Of a stretch of DNA of 64,000 nucleotides, positions 38,576-50,432 are shown one piece after another. Source of the DNA: Ceratopteris richardii (taxonomy: Eukaryota; Streptophyta; Polypodiopsida; Polypodiales; Pteridaceae); NCBI GenBank assembly GCA_020310875.1, contig CM035437.1:53206965-53270964 (forward strand), written 5' to 3'. Below the pieces are notes generated by a model that saw only the letters and a program-made list of their open reading frames with translations, searched no databases and was not told where the DNA came from. Position numbers and translations under genes: made by a program. How positions within the stretch are numbered: position 1 is the first letter of the stretch; the number at the start of each line of letters is the position of its first letter.

Positions 38576-38788
38576 TTTTTGTAGTGATATGTGTGAACAC
38601 TCTTAGGAGCACTGAGGAATTTTTGTTCCATCTTTAGGAGGTTTTTCCCCTTGACTTGTATATATGCATATAACCCTAATAAGTTACTTATCTCTATACT
38701 GATAATACTATCAAATTTGTGTCATTTTCCAAGTTTCTTCTTCTTTCTTATGTTATTCCTGTTCTTCTGCACTACTTGTACTCCAAAA
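38576..38788 (+). repeat. 5' LTR of copia B
   Basis: Begins TGTTGATACATTTTTG, contains gtgtgaacac and tatatatgc, and ends CTCCAAAA. The primer site attggtattagagc follows directly (38789-38802), one base from consensus. Confidence 0.85.
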
Positions 38789-39081
38789 ATTGGTATTAGA
38801 GCACATTGTTGCTTTCTTAGGGCATCATTGGCACTCTTTTAGTCAAAGTCCTAGAATTGCATGAAAATTGGTTAGCATACTTAGGCTAATTAGGAATTCA
38901 AAACAAATTTGTTGTGTGGCATAAAAAATTTGATTTGAGCCTATTTTGGCCTCCATATGCACTATCATAGTGAGTGTGCAGGTAAAGTCTACTATATGTA
39001 TGGTGAGTCGGATTGGCTATTTTTCTTCAACTTTTTTGAGATATAATCAATTTTTTGCATCGGGGTATTTAATCACTAGCC

Positions 39082-39924
39082 ATGGCTAAAAGTAATGATG
39101 TATTCCATATGTTTCCTATTGAGGATAAGTTGGATGGTCCTAATTACCCATTGTGATCATACAATGATTGAAGGTGATACAAATGGTATTGAGGATGATA
39201 ATCTTCAATTTCCTGGTCGTGTGGATCTTGTTGAAGCTACTATGAGAAAATTTGTTGGGATGGTAGAGATGCACATGCACATGCATTGATAGATTTATAT
39301 GTGAAACATGCCATTTTCCCTCATATTTTCTCTTGAAAAACAACAAAATGTGCTTGAGATACTCAACAGTATTCCAGGCAAGAAATGAGGGCCGTGTTTT
39401 TTACCTTAAAAAACAATTGGACAGTGACCATATGAATGAAGGAGATTGGATACTTTTCTGATTAAGATCAAGGATTTGAAAGAGCAATTGATTTTTGCTG
39501 CTCAAATCTTGCTAGATCGTTCATTTATAAGCCTTAACATTGGAGGAGTTAGTTTCTATTTTACTATAGGAAGACTAGTGTAGGCAGAACTAGTCAATTA
39601 TGCATGTTGCATATTAAACTTTCTTAGCTAGACAGAAGGGTAAAGGTAAATGGAGCTCATCTACTAGTAAGCAAAAATATGTTAATGCTGCACAACCAAA
39701 GAAAAAAGAAACAAGCAGAAACAATATTTCAAGTACTGCAAGAAAGATGATCATGTCATTTAGAGTTGTCCTAAATTGGTTGCAAAAGAGGCAAACTTAA
39801 GAAAGATGCTGGAATGGTTGTTGCAGAGGCCTCTACATGTAAACTAGAGCTTGATAGCCTTGTTGATAATGAAGAATGGGCATTTACTAATAATTTCACC
39901 TATGAACCATCTTCTCATGAGTAG
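39082..39924 (+). pseudogene. Copia B gag remnant
   Basis: ATG at 39082 starts MAKSNDVFHMFPIEDKLDGP, closely matching MAESSDVF in A and C. Later pieces include ATMRKFVGMVEMHMHMH in a shifted frame and a zinc knuckle FKYCKKDDHVI-x-SC at about 39735-39770 in which the first Cys is Phe and a TAG is present. Deletions shorten it relative to copy C. Confidence 0.78.
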
Positions 39925-40350
39925 TATATGTTTGTAGTAGATTCAGATGTTCAGTACTTTGATAGTGGAGCAACCAACCTTATTGGCTTCTAGCATAGTT
40001 TCTTCACTTCACTTGAGCCTACTCTTATAGGGAATACTGTCACATGTGCTAACAATCCTCTTATCATGTCATGGGAGATGGAAAGATCATTCTTACTATT
40101 GTTGATGGTAGTTCTTTCATATTGTTAGATGCCTTATACATGCCATGGATCAAGGAGAATCTATTATCAGTTTTAGCACTATCCAAGATTTGCTTGGTTG
40201 TTAAATTTGTTGATGACCCATCTATGGTTCATGATCTCTTGAATGATGATAGTGTCATTGCTTCTAGAATTTTATATTGTGGGATGTATAAGCTCATAGA
40301 TTATGTAAAATTTGAGAATGATTCAACATGTGTAGTTCATGATTCTTAGA
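39925..40350 (+). pseudogene. Copia B protease remnant with intact DSGAT
   Basis: YFDSGATN is readable at 39955-39978, the best-preserved protease active site in this copia family here. The open piece 40071-40349 follows with MGDGKIILTIVDGSSFILLD and IKENLLSVLALSKICLV. A stop (TAG near 39991) and frame changes inactivate it. Confidence 0.75.
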
Positions 40351-40359
40351 CTATTTTAG

Positions 40360-41440
40360 GTGCAAAACTTTGGCAGTCATGCTTCAATCATCTGAATTTT
40401 GCCAGTTTTCTTTGCCTACAAAAATATGAAATGGTGTCCTCTGGGCCCGAACATGAGACACCTTCTAAGCATGTCTGTGATGGTGTACTTTGAGTAAAAT
40501 GCAACGTTCTTCCTTCCCCAAAGATGGTTGAACTTAGAGCTGCACATAAATTGAGCTTGTCCATAATGATGTTTGTGGTCCTTTGTAAACACCTTCATTT
40601 GGGAATTATCTATACTTCATGACTTTCATTGATGAGTTTTATAGGCATGTATGGGTTTATCCATTGAAATCTAGGTGGGAAGTATTTATTTGCTTTTTGG
40701 TTGAAAATATGACAGCATGTAAAATGGGTACCCTCTGTTCTGATCAAAGGGGGCAATATATGTTTTCCAAGTTCAATGCATTTTTAGATGAGCATGGGAT
40801 AAAACATCAATGTACATCACCATATGCACCTCGACAAAATGGAGTTGAAAAGACGAAGAACATGTCTCTCATGGGAATGTCAAGGTGTATGGTCAAAAGT
40901 CAAACTTTACCACATACATTCTCACTTGAGCTTGTTATGTGTGCAACATATATACTTAACACGTGTCTCAAAAAAGCATTGTATTTTATCACTCCATATG
41001 AGGCTTGAAATGATTGCAATCCATCTACTTCTCTTTGCATGTATTTTTTTTGTCTAGCATTTGCATTACTGCCTGAAAAACAATGTAGAAAATTGGATGA
41101 TAAGGTAGTGAAATGTATTTTTGTTGAGTACAATTTTGAAAGCAAAGGCTATCGTCTCTATCATCCATAGAATAAATGTATTTTGGTTATTCATGATTTT
41201 GTTTTTGTGGAAGATGCAATTTAACCCTTAGTTTCATGTACCAAGGAGACATCCGTTGGCTCAAAGGATGTGTATGCCACTTTGTTGCCTCATTCTATAG
41301 CTCGACAATCAAGTGATGGTCCTATTGAGGCAATTTTTTAGCCTTTACAAGCTTTAACTGATGATGCAGATCATTCTATTTCTGATGCATATTTATATTA
41401 TGGACTTATTGATTAGAGAGCTGACATTGAGGAGGCAAAA
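40360..41440 (+). pseudogene. Copia B integrase remnant
   Basis: The open piece 40619-41008 starts MTFIDEFYRHVWVYPLKS (first catalytic Asp), has CSDQRGQYMF (second Asp) and NGVEKTKN (Glu). A deletion between them shortens the core relative to A. Farther on, broken text matches the C-terminal region of A and C (QPL..S..KETS). Confidence 0.82.
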
Positions 41441-41834
41441 ACTATGGCTAAATGGATTGTGCAGACTTTAAGAGATAACAAGTTAAATACATCTTTGTCA
41501 TATCGTACTTGTTCAATATCTCATAATGCGTCTTTTTCACTACAATGTTATGAAATGTCTATATCTAGTCTGTATGATGAAAATCAACTTATTTCTTTTG
41601 ATGAAGCACAAAACTTTGAAAATTGGATGGTAGCTATGCAATGAGAGTATGATGCTATTATGGAGAATGGTACTCATTCTTTATGTGATTTGCATCCTAG
41701 AAAAAAGGCTAGTGGCATCAAATGGGTATATGAGCTGAAATATAAGCTTGATGGAACAATTGATGTCGAATGACCATCATTTGTAGCATTTTTGCACTTG
41801 AATCTCATCATGGTTGGAATGTATTGGATATTAA
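41441..41834 (+). pseudogene. Copia B reverse transcriptase, 5' part before element C
   Basis: Reads KWIVQTLRDNKLNTSLSYRT, then SFDEAQNFENWMVAMQ, a TGA at 41642-41644, and later SHHGWN and LDIN at the junction with C. A deletion of roughly 60 bp removes the [12 protein letters not shown] region (the text jumps from the DGTI block to the MTIICS block near 41762-41775). It is interrupted at 41834 by attaa and the C LTR. Confidence 0.85.
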
Positions 41835-42064
41835 TGTTGATATATTTAGATAGTGATGTGCGTGAACACACTAGGACCATCAGGGCAATTTTTTCCCTCT
41901 TTAAGAGGTTTTTTCCACTAGCTTGTATATATGCCTATAACCCTAACGAGTTACTTATCTTTGTACATTCTCTTAGTAATACATTTAGTATTGTGTGTTG
42001 TGCTTCAAGCTTCTTCTTCTTCCTTGTGTTGTTCACGTGCTCTCACAGACCTCAAACTCCAACA
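41835..42064 (+). repeat. 5' LTR of copia C with perfect primer-binding site
   Basis: Begins TGTTGATATATTTAG and ends ACTCCAACA. The following attggtatcagagc (42065-42078) is an exact match to the plant copia tRNA-Met primer site. This is the best consensus LTR of the family in the window. Confidence 0.93.
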
Positions 42065-42405
42065 ATTGGTATCAGAGCACATCGCCGCTTCATCTAGGGC
42101 ATTGTCGACACCCCTCCGATCATAGTCTTAGAATCACACAAAATTTGGTGAGCATACTCAAGGTGATTAGGAGTTCAAAATAGATTTGTTGTGTGGTGTT
42201 GAAATCACGATCTGAGCTCATTTTGGTCGAATGCACTTATGTAGGTGATTTCATCTTTTTGTGCCAAAGATATATACAGGTTTCGGTTTTCTAGTATAAG
42301 AAACTCAAAGTTTGCTACATGTTTAGCGAAACTTGACAGGGTAGTTGTGTTCAACTTTTTGAAATATAATCATTTTTGTGCACCCAGGTATTTTAGTCAG
42401 TGGCT

Positions 42406-43850
42406 ATGGCAGAAAGCAGTGATGTATTCTATATGTTGGCTATTGAGGATAAGTTGGATGGTACCAATTGCCCATTATGGACTTATATGATGTGTCATGT
42501 ATTGATCACAAAAGGACTATGTAATATTATGCAGGCTATTGAAAAACGTCCTATCAAACTTGCAAACACAGTTACTAAAGGTGATGCAAATGGCATTAAA
42601 GATGATGCTATTCTTCAGGTTCCTATTCATGCTATGGTTCTTGCTCCACCTACTGTAGAGCAACTTTGTTGGCATGGCAAAGATGCTCAGGCACATGCAT
42701 TGATAGCCTTGTCTATCAAACATGCCATTATTCCCCACATTTGCTCCTACAAAATAGTAAAGGATGCTTGCAATACACTAAGCAGATTATACCAGGCAAG
42801 GAATGAGGCTCATGTTGCTTACCTCTGAAAACAATTGGAGAGTGAGCACATGAATGAAGGAGATTCCATGGATAGTTTTTTGACAAAGATCAAAGATTTA
42901 AAGGAGCAATTGATTTCTACTAATGAAGTCCTACCTGATAGTTCACTTGTGTACACTATTCTAAATGGTCTTCCAGATTCATATCAAAGTTTTGTGTCTA
43001 CTCTTTGATTGATGATGGAAGGCAATCCAAATGCCTTAGCATTTGAGGAGTTAGTGCAACAAAACAAAGATTACGACCACCACATACTAGAGAGATGACT
43101 CTCCTCCCAACCTTATGCCTGTATATATAGCTGCTTGAACTAATGAGGACCACAAATGTAACTAGAGTCCACAAGTGCATGTGCAATCTCCTCCACTCCT
43201 TTCATATCCACCACTAGAGTCTATTAGTGGCTGGAGTGATCTCGACCACTACTTTAGTACCTTCCACTAGAGTCCACTAGTGGTTGTTGTACTCACCTCT
43301 TGAGTTAAGTCCACTGGACTCAAGTTACATTTGTGGTCCTCATTAGTTCAAGCAGCTATATATACAGGCATAAGGTTGGGAGGAGAGTCATCTCTCTAGT
43401 ATGTGGTGGTCGTAATCTTTGTTTTGTTGCAGTTAGTCTCTATTCTATTGCACGAAGATTATTCTAGGTAGAAAAGATCCATTATGCATGTTGCAGATCA
43501 AGCTCTCCTTGCTAGTCAGAAGGGCAAAGGTAAATGGAGCTCATCTACTAGTAAGCAAAAATATGCTAATTATGCACAATCAAAGAAGGATGACATGGAT
43601 GAGAAGAAAATAGAAAAGCAAAAATTGTTTTGCAAATATTGTAAAGGAAATGGTCATGTCATAAGAAATTGTCCAAAATTGGTTGCAAAAGAGACAAAGA
43701 AGAAAGAGGCTAGAATGGTTGTTGTGGAGGCCTCTACACCCAAAATAGAGTCTGCTACAACTTGTGCAAAATGAAGAATGGGAGTTTACTACTATTTGTA
43801 GTTATGACCCATCTTCGCATGAAGAGTGTATGTTTGCAGTAGACTCAGAT
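42406..43850 (+). pseudogene. Copia C gag, interrupted by a solo-LTR-like insertion
   Basis: ATG at 42406 gives MAESSDVFYMLAIEDKLDGT and stays open to a TGA at 42826-42828 (expected Gln/Arg-like codon). It includes AQAHALIALSIKHAIIPHI. Sequence continues to 43054, is split by 43055-43431, and resumes with EKQKLFCKYCKGNGHVIRNC, an intact CX2CX4HX4C zinc knuckle at about 43629-43670. Of the four gag copies of this family this is the best preserved. Confidence 0.88.
43055..43431. mobile_element. Solo-LTR-like element with ~109-bp inverted arms and 5-bp target duplication (copy 2)
   Basis: The 377-bp segment starts TGCAACAAAAC and ends GTTTTGTTGCA and is flanked by gttag on both sides (43050-43054 and 43432-43436). 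The first about 109 bases are a perfect inverted complement of the last 109, including the ttacgaccaccacat-ctagagag core shared with 11829-12413, and each arm holds a TATA-like tatatata reading outward. TG...CA ends plus a 5-bp duplication fit a solo LTR. Equally, gcaac...gttgc ends with a 7-bp duplication agttagt would fit a foldback DNA element. No ORF inside. Confidence 0.85.
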
Positions 43851-44250
43851 ATTTGGTACTTTGATAGTGGGGAAACCAAACATATTACCCCTTAATGCAG
43901 TTTCTTCACTTCACTTGAGCATGCCCCTAGAGGGAATGCCATCACATGTGCTAACAACTCCTCTTATCCTATCATGGGAGTTGGTAAGATCATTCTGACT
44001 ACTACGAATGGTAGTTCTTTTACATTATTAGATGCTTTATTTGTGCTAGGGATCAAGAAACACCTGTTATCAGTTTCAACATTAGCCAAGATCGGCTTGG
44101 TTGTGAAATTTCTTGATGATAGATGTACAATTCATGCTTTGTCAAATGGCGACATCATTATTGCTTCTAGCATTTTATGTCATGGGCTGTATAAGTTCAC
44201 ATACTATGGAAAATCTATGAATGTTTCAAAGTGTATAGTACATGATTCTC
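43851..44250 (+). pseudogene. Copia C protease remnant
   Basis: WYFDSGETKHI at about 43855-43885 preserves the Asp-Ser-Gly but has Glu in place of Ala. A TAA follows at about 43893. The open piece 43974-44324 has MGVGKIILTTTNGSSFTLLD and HLLSVSTLAKIGLVVKF, then the start of the integrase zinc region QIWHECFGHQNF. Confidence 0.8.
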
Positions 44251-45487
44251 AAGCTATGTCAAATGAACAGATTTGGCATGAATGCTTTGGTCATCAAAAT
44301 TTTGCTAGTTTGCTACACTTATAGAAATCTAAAATGGTGTCCTCTCTATCCAAACTTAAGACACCTGGTAAATATGGTTGTGAAGGCTATATTTTGGGAA
44401 AAATGCAGCGTTCCCCGTTCCCAAAAGATGGTTCAATTTGAGCTACTAAGAAATTTCAACTTGTTCACAGTGATGTCTATGGACATATGCTGACACCCTC
44501 CTTTGGGAACTACCTTTACGTTGTGACTTTCATGATGATTTTTTCTAGGCATGCATGGGCATATCCATTGAAGGCAAAGTCCGAAGTGTTTATGTGCTTC
44601 AAACAGTTTTTGGTTTTGGCTAAAAATATGTTAGCATGTAAAATGGGCACCCTCCATTTTGATCGAGGGGGGGAATATATGTCTTCTGATTTTAATGCAT
44701 TTTTGGTTGAATGTGGGATAAAAAATAAGTGTAGAGTGCCATATACACCTCAACAAATTCGAGTTGTTGAAGTGAAGAATAGGTCACTCATGGAGATGGT
44801 GAGATGTATCATCAAGATTTAATGCATTTTTGGTTGAATGTGGGATAAAAAATAAGTGTAGAGTGCCATATACACCTCAACAAATTCGAGTTGTTGAAGT
44901 GAAGAATAGGTCACTCATGGAGATGGTGAGATGTATCATCAAGAGTCAAGCTTTACCACATAGTTCTTGGCTTGATGCAGTTATGTGTGCAACATATGTA
45001 CTTAATAGATGTACCACTAAAGCATTGTGGTCTATCACTCTATATGAGGCTTGGCATGGTTGCAAGCCATCTATGGCTCACCTGGGTATCTTTGGTTGTC
45101 TAGAATATGATTAGTGCCTGAACAACGCAAGAAATTGGATGATAAAGTAGTGAAATATATTTTTGTTGGGTATAGTTATGAAAGGAAAGGCTATCCTTTG
45201 TATCATCCACATACTAAACACATTTTGGTTAGCCATGATGTTGTTTTTGTGGAAGATGCTATTCAACCATTAATTTCATGTACGAAGGAGACATCATTTG
45301 GCTCCAAAGACATGTATGACACTTTGCTTCCTCTTTTTAAAAGTGGACAGTCTAGTGCTAGTCCAAATGAGGTAATTTCTCAGCCTTTACAAGTTTCACA
45401 TGATGATGTAGATTTACGTGATGCACTTACTGATGAGATAATTGATATAGAGGAGGCAAAGACTATGCCTAAATGGCTAGTGCAAAT
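44251..45487 (+). pseudogene. Copia C integrase, first Asp lost, tandemly duplicated core
   Basis: IWHECFGHQNFASLLHL opens the zinc-binding region. In the core the first catalytic Asp region reads TFMMIFSRHAWAYPLKA (Asp lost), the second is HFDRGGEY and the Glu region VVEVKNRS is retained. The Glu-containing stretch occurs twice because of a 127-bp tandem duplication (44694-44947), which shifts the frame. The open piece 45114-45542 carries the C-terminal part, KLDDKVVKYIFVGYSYERKG, up to KWLVQI at the insertion of gypsy D. Confidence 0.87.
44694..44947 (+). repeat. Perfect 127-bp tandem duplication inside copia C integrase
   Basis: The sequence starting aatgcatttttggttg at 44694 restarts at 44821 with no mismatch that I can find over one 127-base unit. 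Since 127 is not a multiple of 3, the second copy is in a new frame. Confidence 0.95.
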
Positions 45488-46112
45488 TGTTTGCAGTGCA
45501 ACTGACAGTAGCCACAGACATCGGTGCAAAGGAATCATGTGAATGGGAAATGCAGGAAGTACGGGGTACCAGACCCATTATTTTTTCAAAGAAAGATGTT
45601 TTCATTATCTCTTGGACAAACCATTAACAATGATTTTAATCACTCGTGTAATTTAAAATATAAAATCCAATTTTGTATCGAGTCCCTCCATTTTATGCAA
45701 GCCGAGGAGTCCTCGAGCGTGAGGAGCTTAAGTAGAATGCTCATACCAAATTAGATTTCATTTGAGCCTCCAAATGACACTTAGAACCTATTTTTTAACT
45801 AGGCCAAACACTAGGTTCGAAACCGGCCAAAACTAGTCTAAAAACTATAAAAAGAGCTACACAGCTCATTTTTGAGGTTAGCTAGTGTGATCAAGTTTTG
45901 TAAGAGCTATTTTGAGTAATACAAGTTTCAGTCTCACCTTCCATTGTGTCTCTCTTCTCGCTACCATGTGTGTGTGAACTTGTGTGCTTCTCACCTCCAC
46001 CTTTCTGCACATCACTCGTTCACAATCTTCACATCATCCTACCTCTTTTGTAGACTCACAATTAAGGAAGTGGACCTTCTTGATGTGGTGCCTACCCTTA
46101 TCTAGAACACCA
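45488..46112 (+). repeat. 5' LTR of gypsy D
   Basis: 625 bp from TGTTTGCAGTGCAACTG to GAACACCA. It aligns with 56227-56767 over most of its length but has an extra block of roughly 84 bp (about 45985-46085, CT-rich), so the 3' copy has a deletion or the 5' copy an insertion. Confidence 0.93.
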
Positions 46113-46115
46113 AAT

Positions 46116-46134
46116 TTGGCATTGTTGTCAGGGA
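46116..46134 (+). other. Primer-binding site of gypsy D, decayed by transitions
   Basis: ttggcattgttgtcaggga differs from TTGGCGCCGTTGCCGGGGA at five positions, every one a C-to-T or G-to-A change. It lies 3 bp after the LTR, where the primer site belongs. Confidence 0.75.
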
Positions 46135-47147
46135 AGAGCCCTAGAATGAATGTGTGATGGTAAGAGTATTGGGAGAATTGGCATTGAAAGGAAGGTAATT
46201 AATTTCATTTTTCTTGTTGTTTTAATGTTATTTTCATCTGCCTACTTGCCCCACACATTTCTTTCATCCCCGCATCATCTACTTTCATAGAGAAAGATCA
46301 CAAAAATTCACCATACCCACCTTTCTCTTCTCCAGACCATCACGATGGTCTGACTAAAACATAAAGGTTTAGGGTTTGATTTTTTTGCAATTTTGAGGCC
46401 AATTTTAGGTGATTTTTAAGCAATTGGTGCATCTTAGAGGCCTCCTAGCATATGTTAAAAAGTTCTTGTTTACTTTCCTATTAAAGAGTGATCTAAATTT
46501 AATATTTTTTAAGGCTAATTAAGGGCATCCAAAGCACGGTGAGACATGGGGCAAAGCAAAGCTTGGGATGCATGTCTTCTTGGTCATAAGAGCAATCAAT
46601 GAGGCATCGGATTTGAGGTTGGAAGAACTCTCAACCCCCTCAGTCAATTGCTATTTTAGGCTAAGTGCAAGTAGTGTCATTGATTAATTAGTCATGTTAG
46701 GAATGATGCAAGTGCAAGAAACCCTTAATTACTCAAGCTCAAGCTCAAATTAAGACAATAGGAAGGAAACCATAAAGGAAAAGAGCTTAATCTCAACGGT
46801 GTGACAACTTAAACATACAACAAAAAAGACGATACGTGACGTAAAAATTTGGAAAAGACAAGAGACTAAAGAGAGTAAAAATGAACCAAGTAATTGAGAA
46901 CAAAGAATTTGTGTGATGACTAAGCACATCGAGTGCTTGAGGGAAACAAATTCACGAACCTCAAATCAAGGAAGCACATAGGAAAGGCTGATCAACATAG
47001 TGTTAGGTCATCTAAAATGAGTGTTAGAACCATAGCATGATCTTGGGCTCAACAACTTAGTGGTTACCCTTAGGAATTAAGCTTAGAGACCACTGAGTCA
47101 GAGATGTCTTATGACATGGAGAGACCAAAGGTAAGTTTGAGAAAGAA
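46135..47147 (+). other. Untranslated leader of gypsy D
   Basis: About 1 kb between primer site and the first gag-like frame. No open frame of note; repeated aaattaag/caagctcaagctc phrases near 46730-46760. A long leader is usual for Tat/Athila-type elements. Confidence 0.5.
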
Positions 47148-48866
47148 TTGTATATCAATAAGGAGGGAACAATGTACATAATTTCTCATCAACCCCATGT
47201 TACCAATGAATTCAGAATAATAATTCTTGATGCGGAGAGAGGCGATTTAGAACAGGAACTGTTAGATGACGAACCTAGAACACCAAGAGGAATCGGTATT
47301 GACAGGGATGCTCAACTAAGAATGGGTCCCTCAAGATAACAAAAGTGTTGAATTATTTCTAAATAGAGATACTGATGAGGCATTCTAGAGATATAGGTCT
47401 GAGCAACCAAGCAAAGTAGGAACAATCACGATCTATGAGTTCACGAACCCTGAGATACCTCAAAAAGTGGTTTTTTTAGATAGAACTTTAGAATGAGTGT
47501 TTGTAGTGTTTAAACATGGGGAGACATGCCTATACATGAAGACAGTCAAACTAGTGGGACGTAGATTTAGATAGTACATCGAGAGATGCCCTATGCTAGA
47601 GTTACCTACCCAAGCCAAACAAGTATCTTTGCTTTTGGATGGGCTATTGAGCTCTAAATTATGATCCTATGTATACTTGAAGGAGCCTAGAACACTAGAG
47701 CAATGTGTGAGAATCTATATAGACATTGAGGACAACTTAGGAGATGAGGTAGAACTATCCAAGGTCTACAAGGATGTAGATGGTTCTACTCATTCAACCT
47801 CGAAACATTCTAGTTCCATAGAAGACCTACCTGAGAAGGTAGCCCAAAAGCTAGGAGTCTCAAGCAAACATATGCCCAAGATAACTTCAATCAAATGTTG
47901 TTACACCTGTGGTAGTGACCATATGGAAAATGCCTACCCAAATGTGACACAACCTCAAGGTAACCTAGTAGTCAGTACTACATGATAGAAAGGCAGTACA
48001 CTAATCACACTGCACAAGATTGTCCATACAACAAGCAAGTGGTTAGACATAACTATCCCCAGGCATACCAACAACCCAATAGATATCCAGGCTACTACAA
48101 CACTCAACCTCACTATTATAGGCCCCAACCGAACTACCAGGTACCCTCCCAGACACAACCTAGACCCCAAACGATCCTAGGATAGCAACCGCCACCCCCT
48201 ACCAATGTATTCCATGTCAAATATGTTGTGATAGAAGAGAATGTCAATAGAGCATTAGTACCCTCATCCCCATTAATCACAAAAAATGATCCAAACTCCA
48301 ATATCTTTGATTCTACCCATGTAGATAGCCCACCCACATACTACATCGAGTCACTAGAACATATGGAAACATATCAATATGAGAGTTCACTGATGGAACC
48401 TAGTTGGGAGCCAGACTATGCTAATGGCATGTATGTCAACCCCAACTCATGGCCCCAATTGGGGTAGAAAAGACCACATGGCCCTAAAGGGCCATGCTTT
48501 AGGTGCCAAGGAGATCATTACATAAGGGAGTGTCCACATCCTCCACTATTAGGACAACCCCAGTATTATAACTTTCAAGGTTTTTGCATCAATTATGGTA
48601 AGGAGCATGTCATATATGAATGTCCTAAAAACCCCACCAATGTCTCTAAAGTAACGCCCATTGATGTGATAAGCATTGTGCACACTTCAAATGGATCCAC
48701 CCTGAGCTATGTACCTATTCAAGCTGTAACAAGAGCCCATGCATTACTGCAAAATCAACAACCAAACCCTGATAAAATAGCGGAGAATAGTGGTTGGAGA
48801 GTCAAATGCAAGAAAAAACAAATCTTGGAAGGATTCATGAGAGATACTCAAAAGAAAATGGAGTAA
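47148..48866 (+). pseudogene. Gypsy D gag with multiple CX2CX3HX4C-type zinc knuckles
   Basis: Pieces at 47148-47339 and 47677-47985 (LEQCVRIYIDIEDNLGDEVE) lead to CCYTCGSDHMENAYP (about 47898-47940, last Cys replaced by Tyr), a half knuckle NHTAQDCP (about 48000), a Tyr/Gln/Pro-rich linker (48030-48180), an intact knuckle CFRCQGDHYIRECP at 48494-48534, and CINYGKEHVIYECP at about 48589-48630 with the second Cys replaced by Tyr. The spacing Cys-Cys-X3-His instead of X4 recurs in all three readable knuckles. Stops and frameshifts throughout. Confidence 0.82.
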
Positions 48867-49633
48867 GAAAATAAGTGAGCTATAAGGAAGCCTAAAAGAG
48901 ATTAGAGCCAAAAATCTTAGAATTGGCATCGCAAGAGTCAAATCAAGAGAACCCAAACCCTAAACCAAGATCAGTTCTAACTTAATCCATATCAGAGAAC
49001 CTGGAATCTGGATAGGATGTTTAAAGCATACTAGGCATGACTAAGAGAAGGACCCCAAGTGGGAGAATTAAGTAAGAATTATCCCAAGGTAGACCTAGAA
49101 ATTGAGAGAACTAAGCTCTACATGAAAATGGTAGAATTAGCTCAAACCATGTTTGAAGCCTTTCAGTATGTGAATTGGAGTAACCTAGTAAAACCAAAGC
49201 TACACTTTCAAGGACTACTAGAGAGGTTATATCAATGCCTTCCTTATCACAAGTACCTAATATTATGGATTGGGAGAATCCTTCTTCTATACACAAGTAC
49301 TCCCAAGAACTTATTAGAGAAATTCAAGAAGAAATATGGAAGCTAGAATAAGAATCTCACCCCCCAATTCAAAACATAGATGATATGCAAGAACAATTTC
49401 CCCAAGACATACCCTCTATATATGATGAATGAGAGGAGGAACAACCTAGTGAACAGACAAATTTTGAATCTCATTCTTTGCAAGAATTACCTCATTTCAC
49501 TGGACCTTGGGAAGAGAAGTCGATTAGTATGAGAGCACCCACCATATTAGTAAGAAATGAAGAATCAATTACTCTTAGAGATACAGATGTAATAAAGAAC
49601 ACCAAAGTGTAGCGTCATCTGACCTTCGAAGAA
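48867..49633 (+). pseudogene. Gypsy D gag-protease linker region
   Basis: The piece 49059-49346 (LEIERTKLYMKMVELAQTMF) and acidic text around 49390-49560 look like former coding sequence joining gag and protease. No domain recognised. Confidence 0.5.
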
Positions 49634-50308
49634 TTGTTAAAGGCTAAGTCCGAGTTGTGGAAGCATGTAGCAAATGAGTTACCAGATATAGCTAGTACCC
49701 ATTCTCAGAAAATTTCATATAAGAGAGTGCCAAAAATACCCATTGAAAGGATTGGAGACATGAGTGAAGGAGAAGAGGGAAACACCTATTTGCCTATCTC
49801 CTACCAAGGCTACACCACCAAATCGATCCTAAACTCAAGTGCTAGAGTAGCCATTGCCACCACTTCCCTATGGAAAGGATGGGGCAAGCCAACCCTTAGA
49901 CCCACTAGAATGAAGTTGTAGATGACTGATGGTCATTGAGAAACCTTTAGGTTTACTAGAAGGAATACCTCTCACTACTTGTGGTGTAGAGTTTGAGCAC
50001 ACCTTTGCCAATTATGAGTTTGGAAAGAATCATGTGTATGAGATGATTTTGGGACACCCTTTTATGCGTTAATTGCAAATTGCACAAGATTGGGGAACCA
50101 ATTCTTCGTACTTGTAGTATTTGGGAGTGACTACCGAAGTCAACCTCAAGGACTATTCCCATCATGATGTACTCCCACTGCTGTGGAATACCATTCATAA
50201 AGCACTTGAAGAAACTAGGTTAGTTCAATCCTTAGAGTCAAATCCTTCATGGTTGCACAAGGACACTCATTTATGGATGTGTAAGATAGCTAAGCAAGAA
50301 GAAGAATG
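49634..50308 (+). pseudogene. Gypsy D first aspartic protease (gag-pol position)
   Basis: An open piece 49634-49921 contains ISYQGYTTKSILNSSARVAI, where ILNSSAR takes the place of the catalytic ILDSGAR motif (Asp to Asn and Gly to Ser, both transitions). In the next frame come PLGLLEGIPLTTCGVEFEH, NYEFGKNHVYEMILGHPFMR (the C-terminal Ile-Leu-Gly-x-Pro-Phe motif) and GVTTEVNLKDYSHHDVL. So this domain had a full retropepsin fold and is now dead. Confidence 0.78.
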
Positions 50309-50432
50309 ATTAAACGGTGGAACTTTAGGCTCCGAACAACACCCATGTACCCTCCAAGATCCTACCTATGCACCTATAGCATTTCCAGATGAGGAATTTG
50401 AGCCTCATGGCTAGGCAAAGATTTCAGCCACT

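Noticed and set aside
38576..38788. Solo LTR separate from copia B
   Set aside because: A primer site and gag follow directly, and a matching 3' LTR is found at 59851-60066 once nested inserts are removed.
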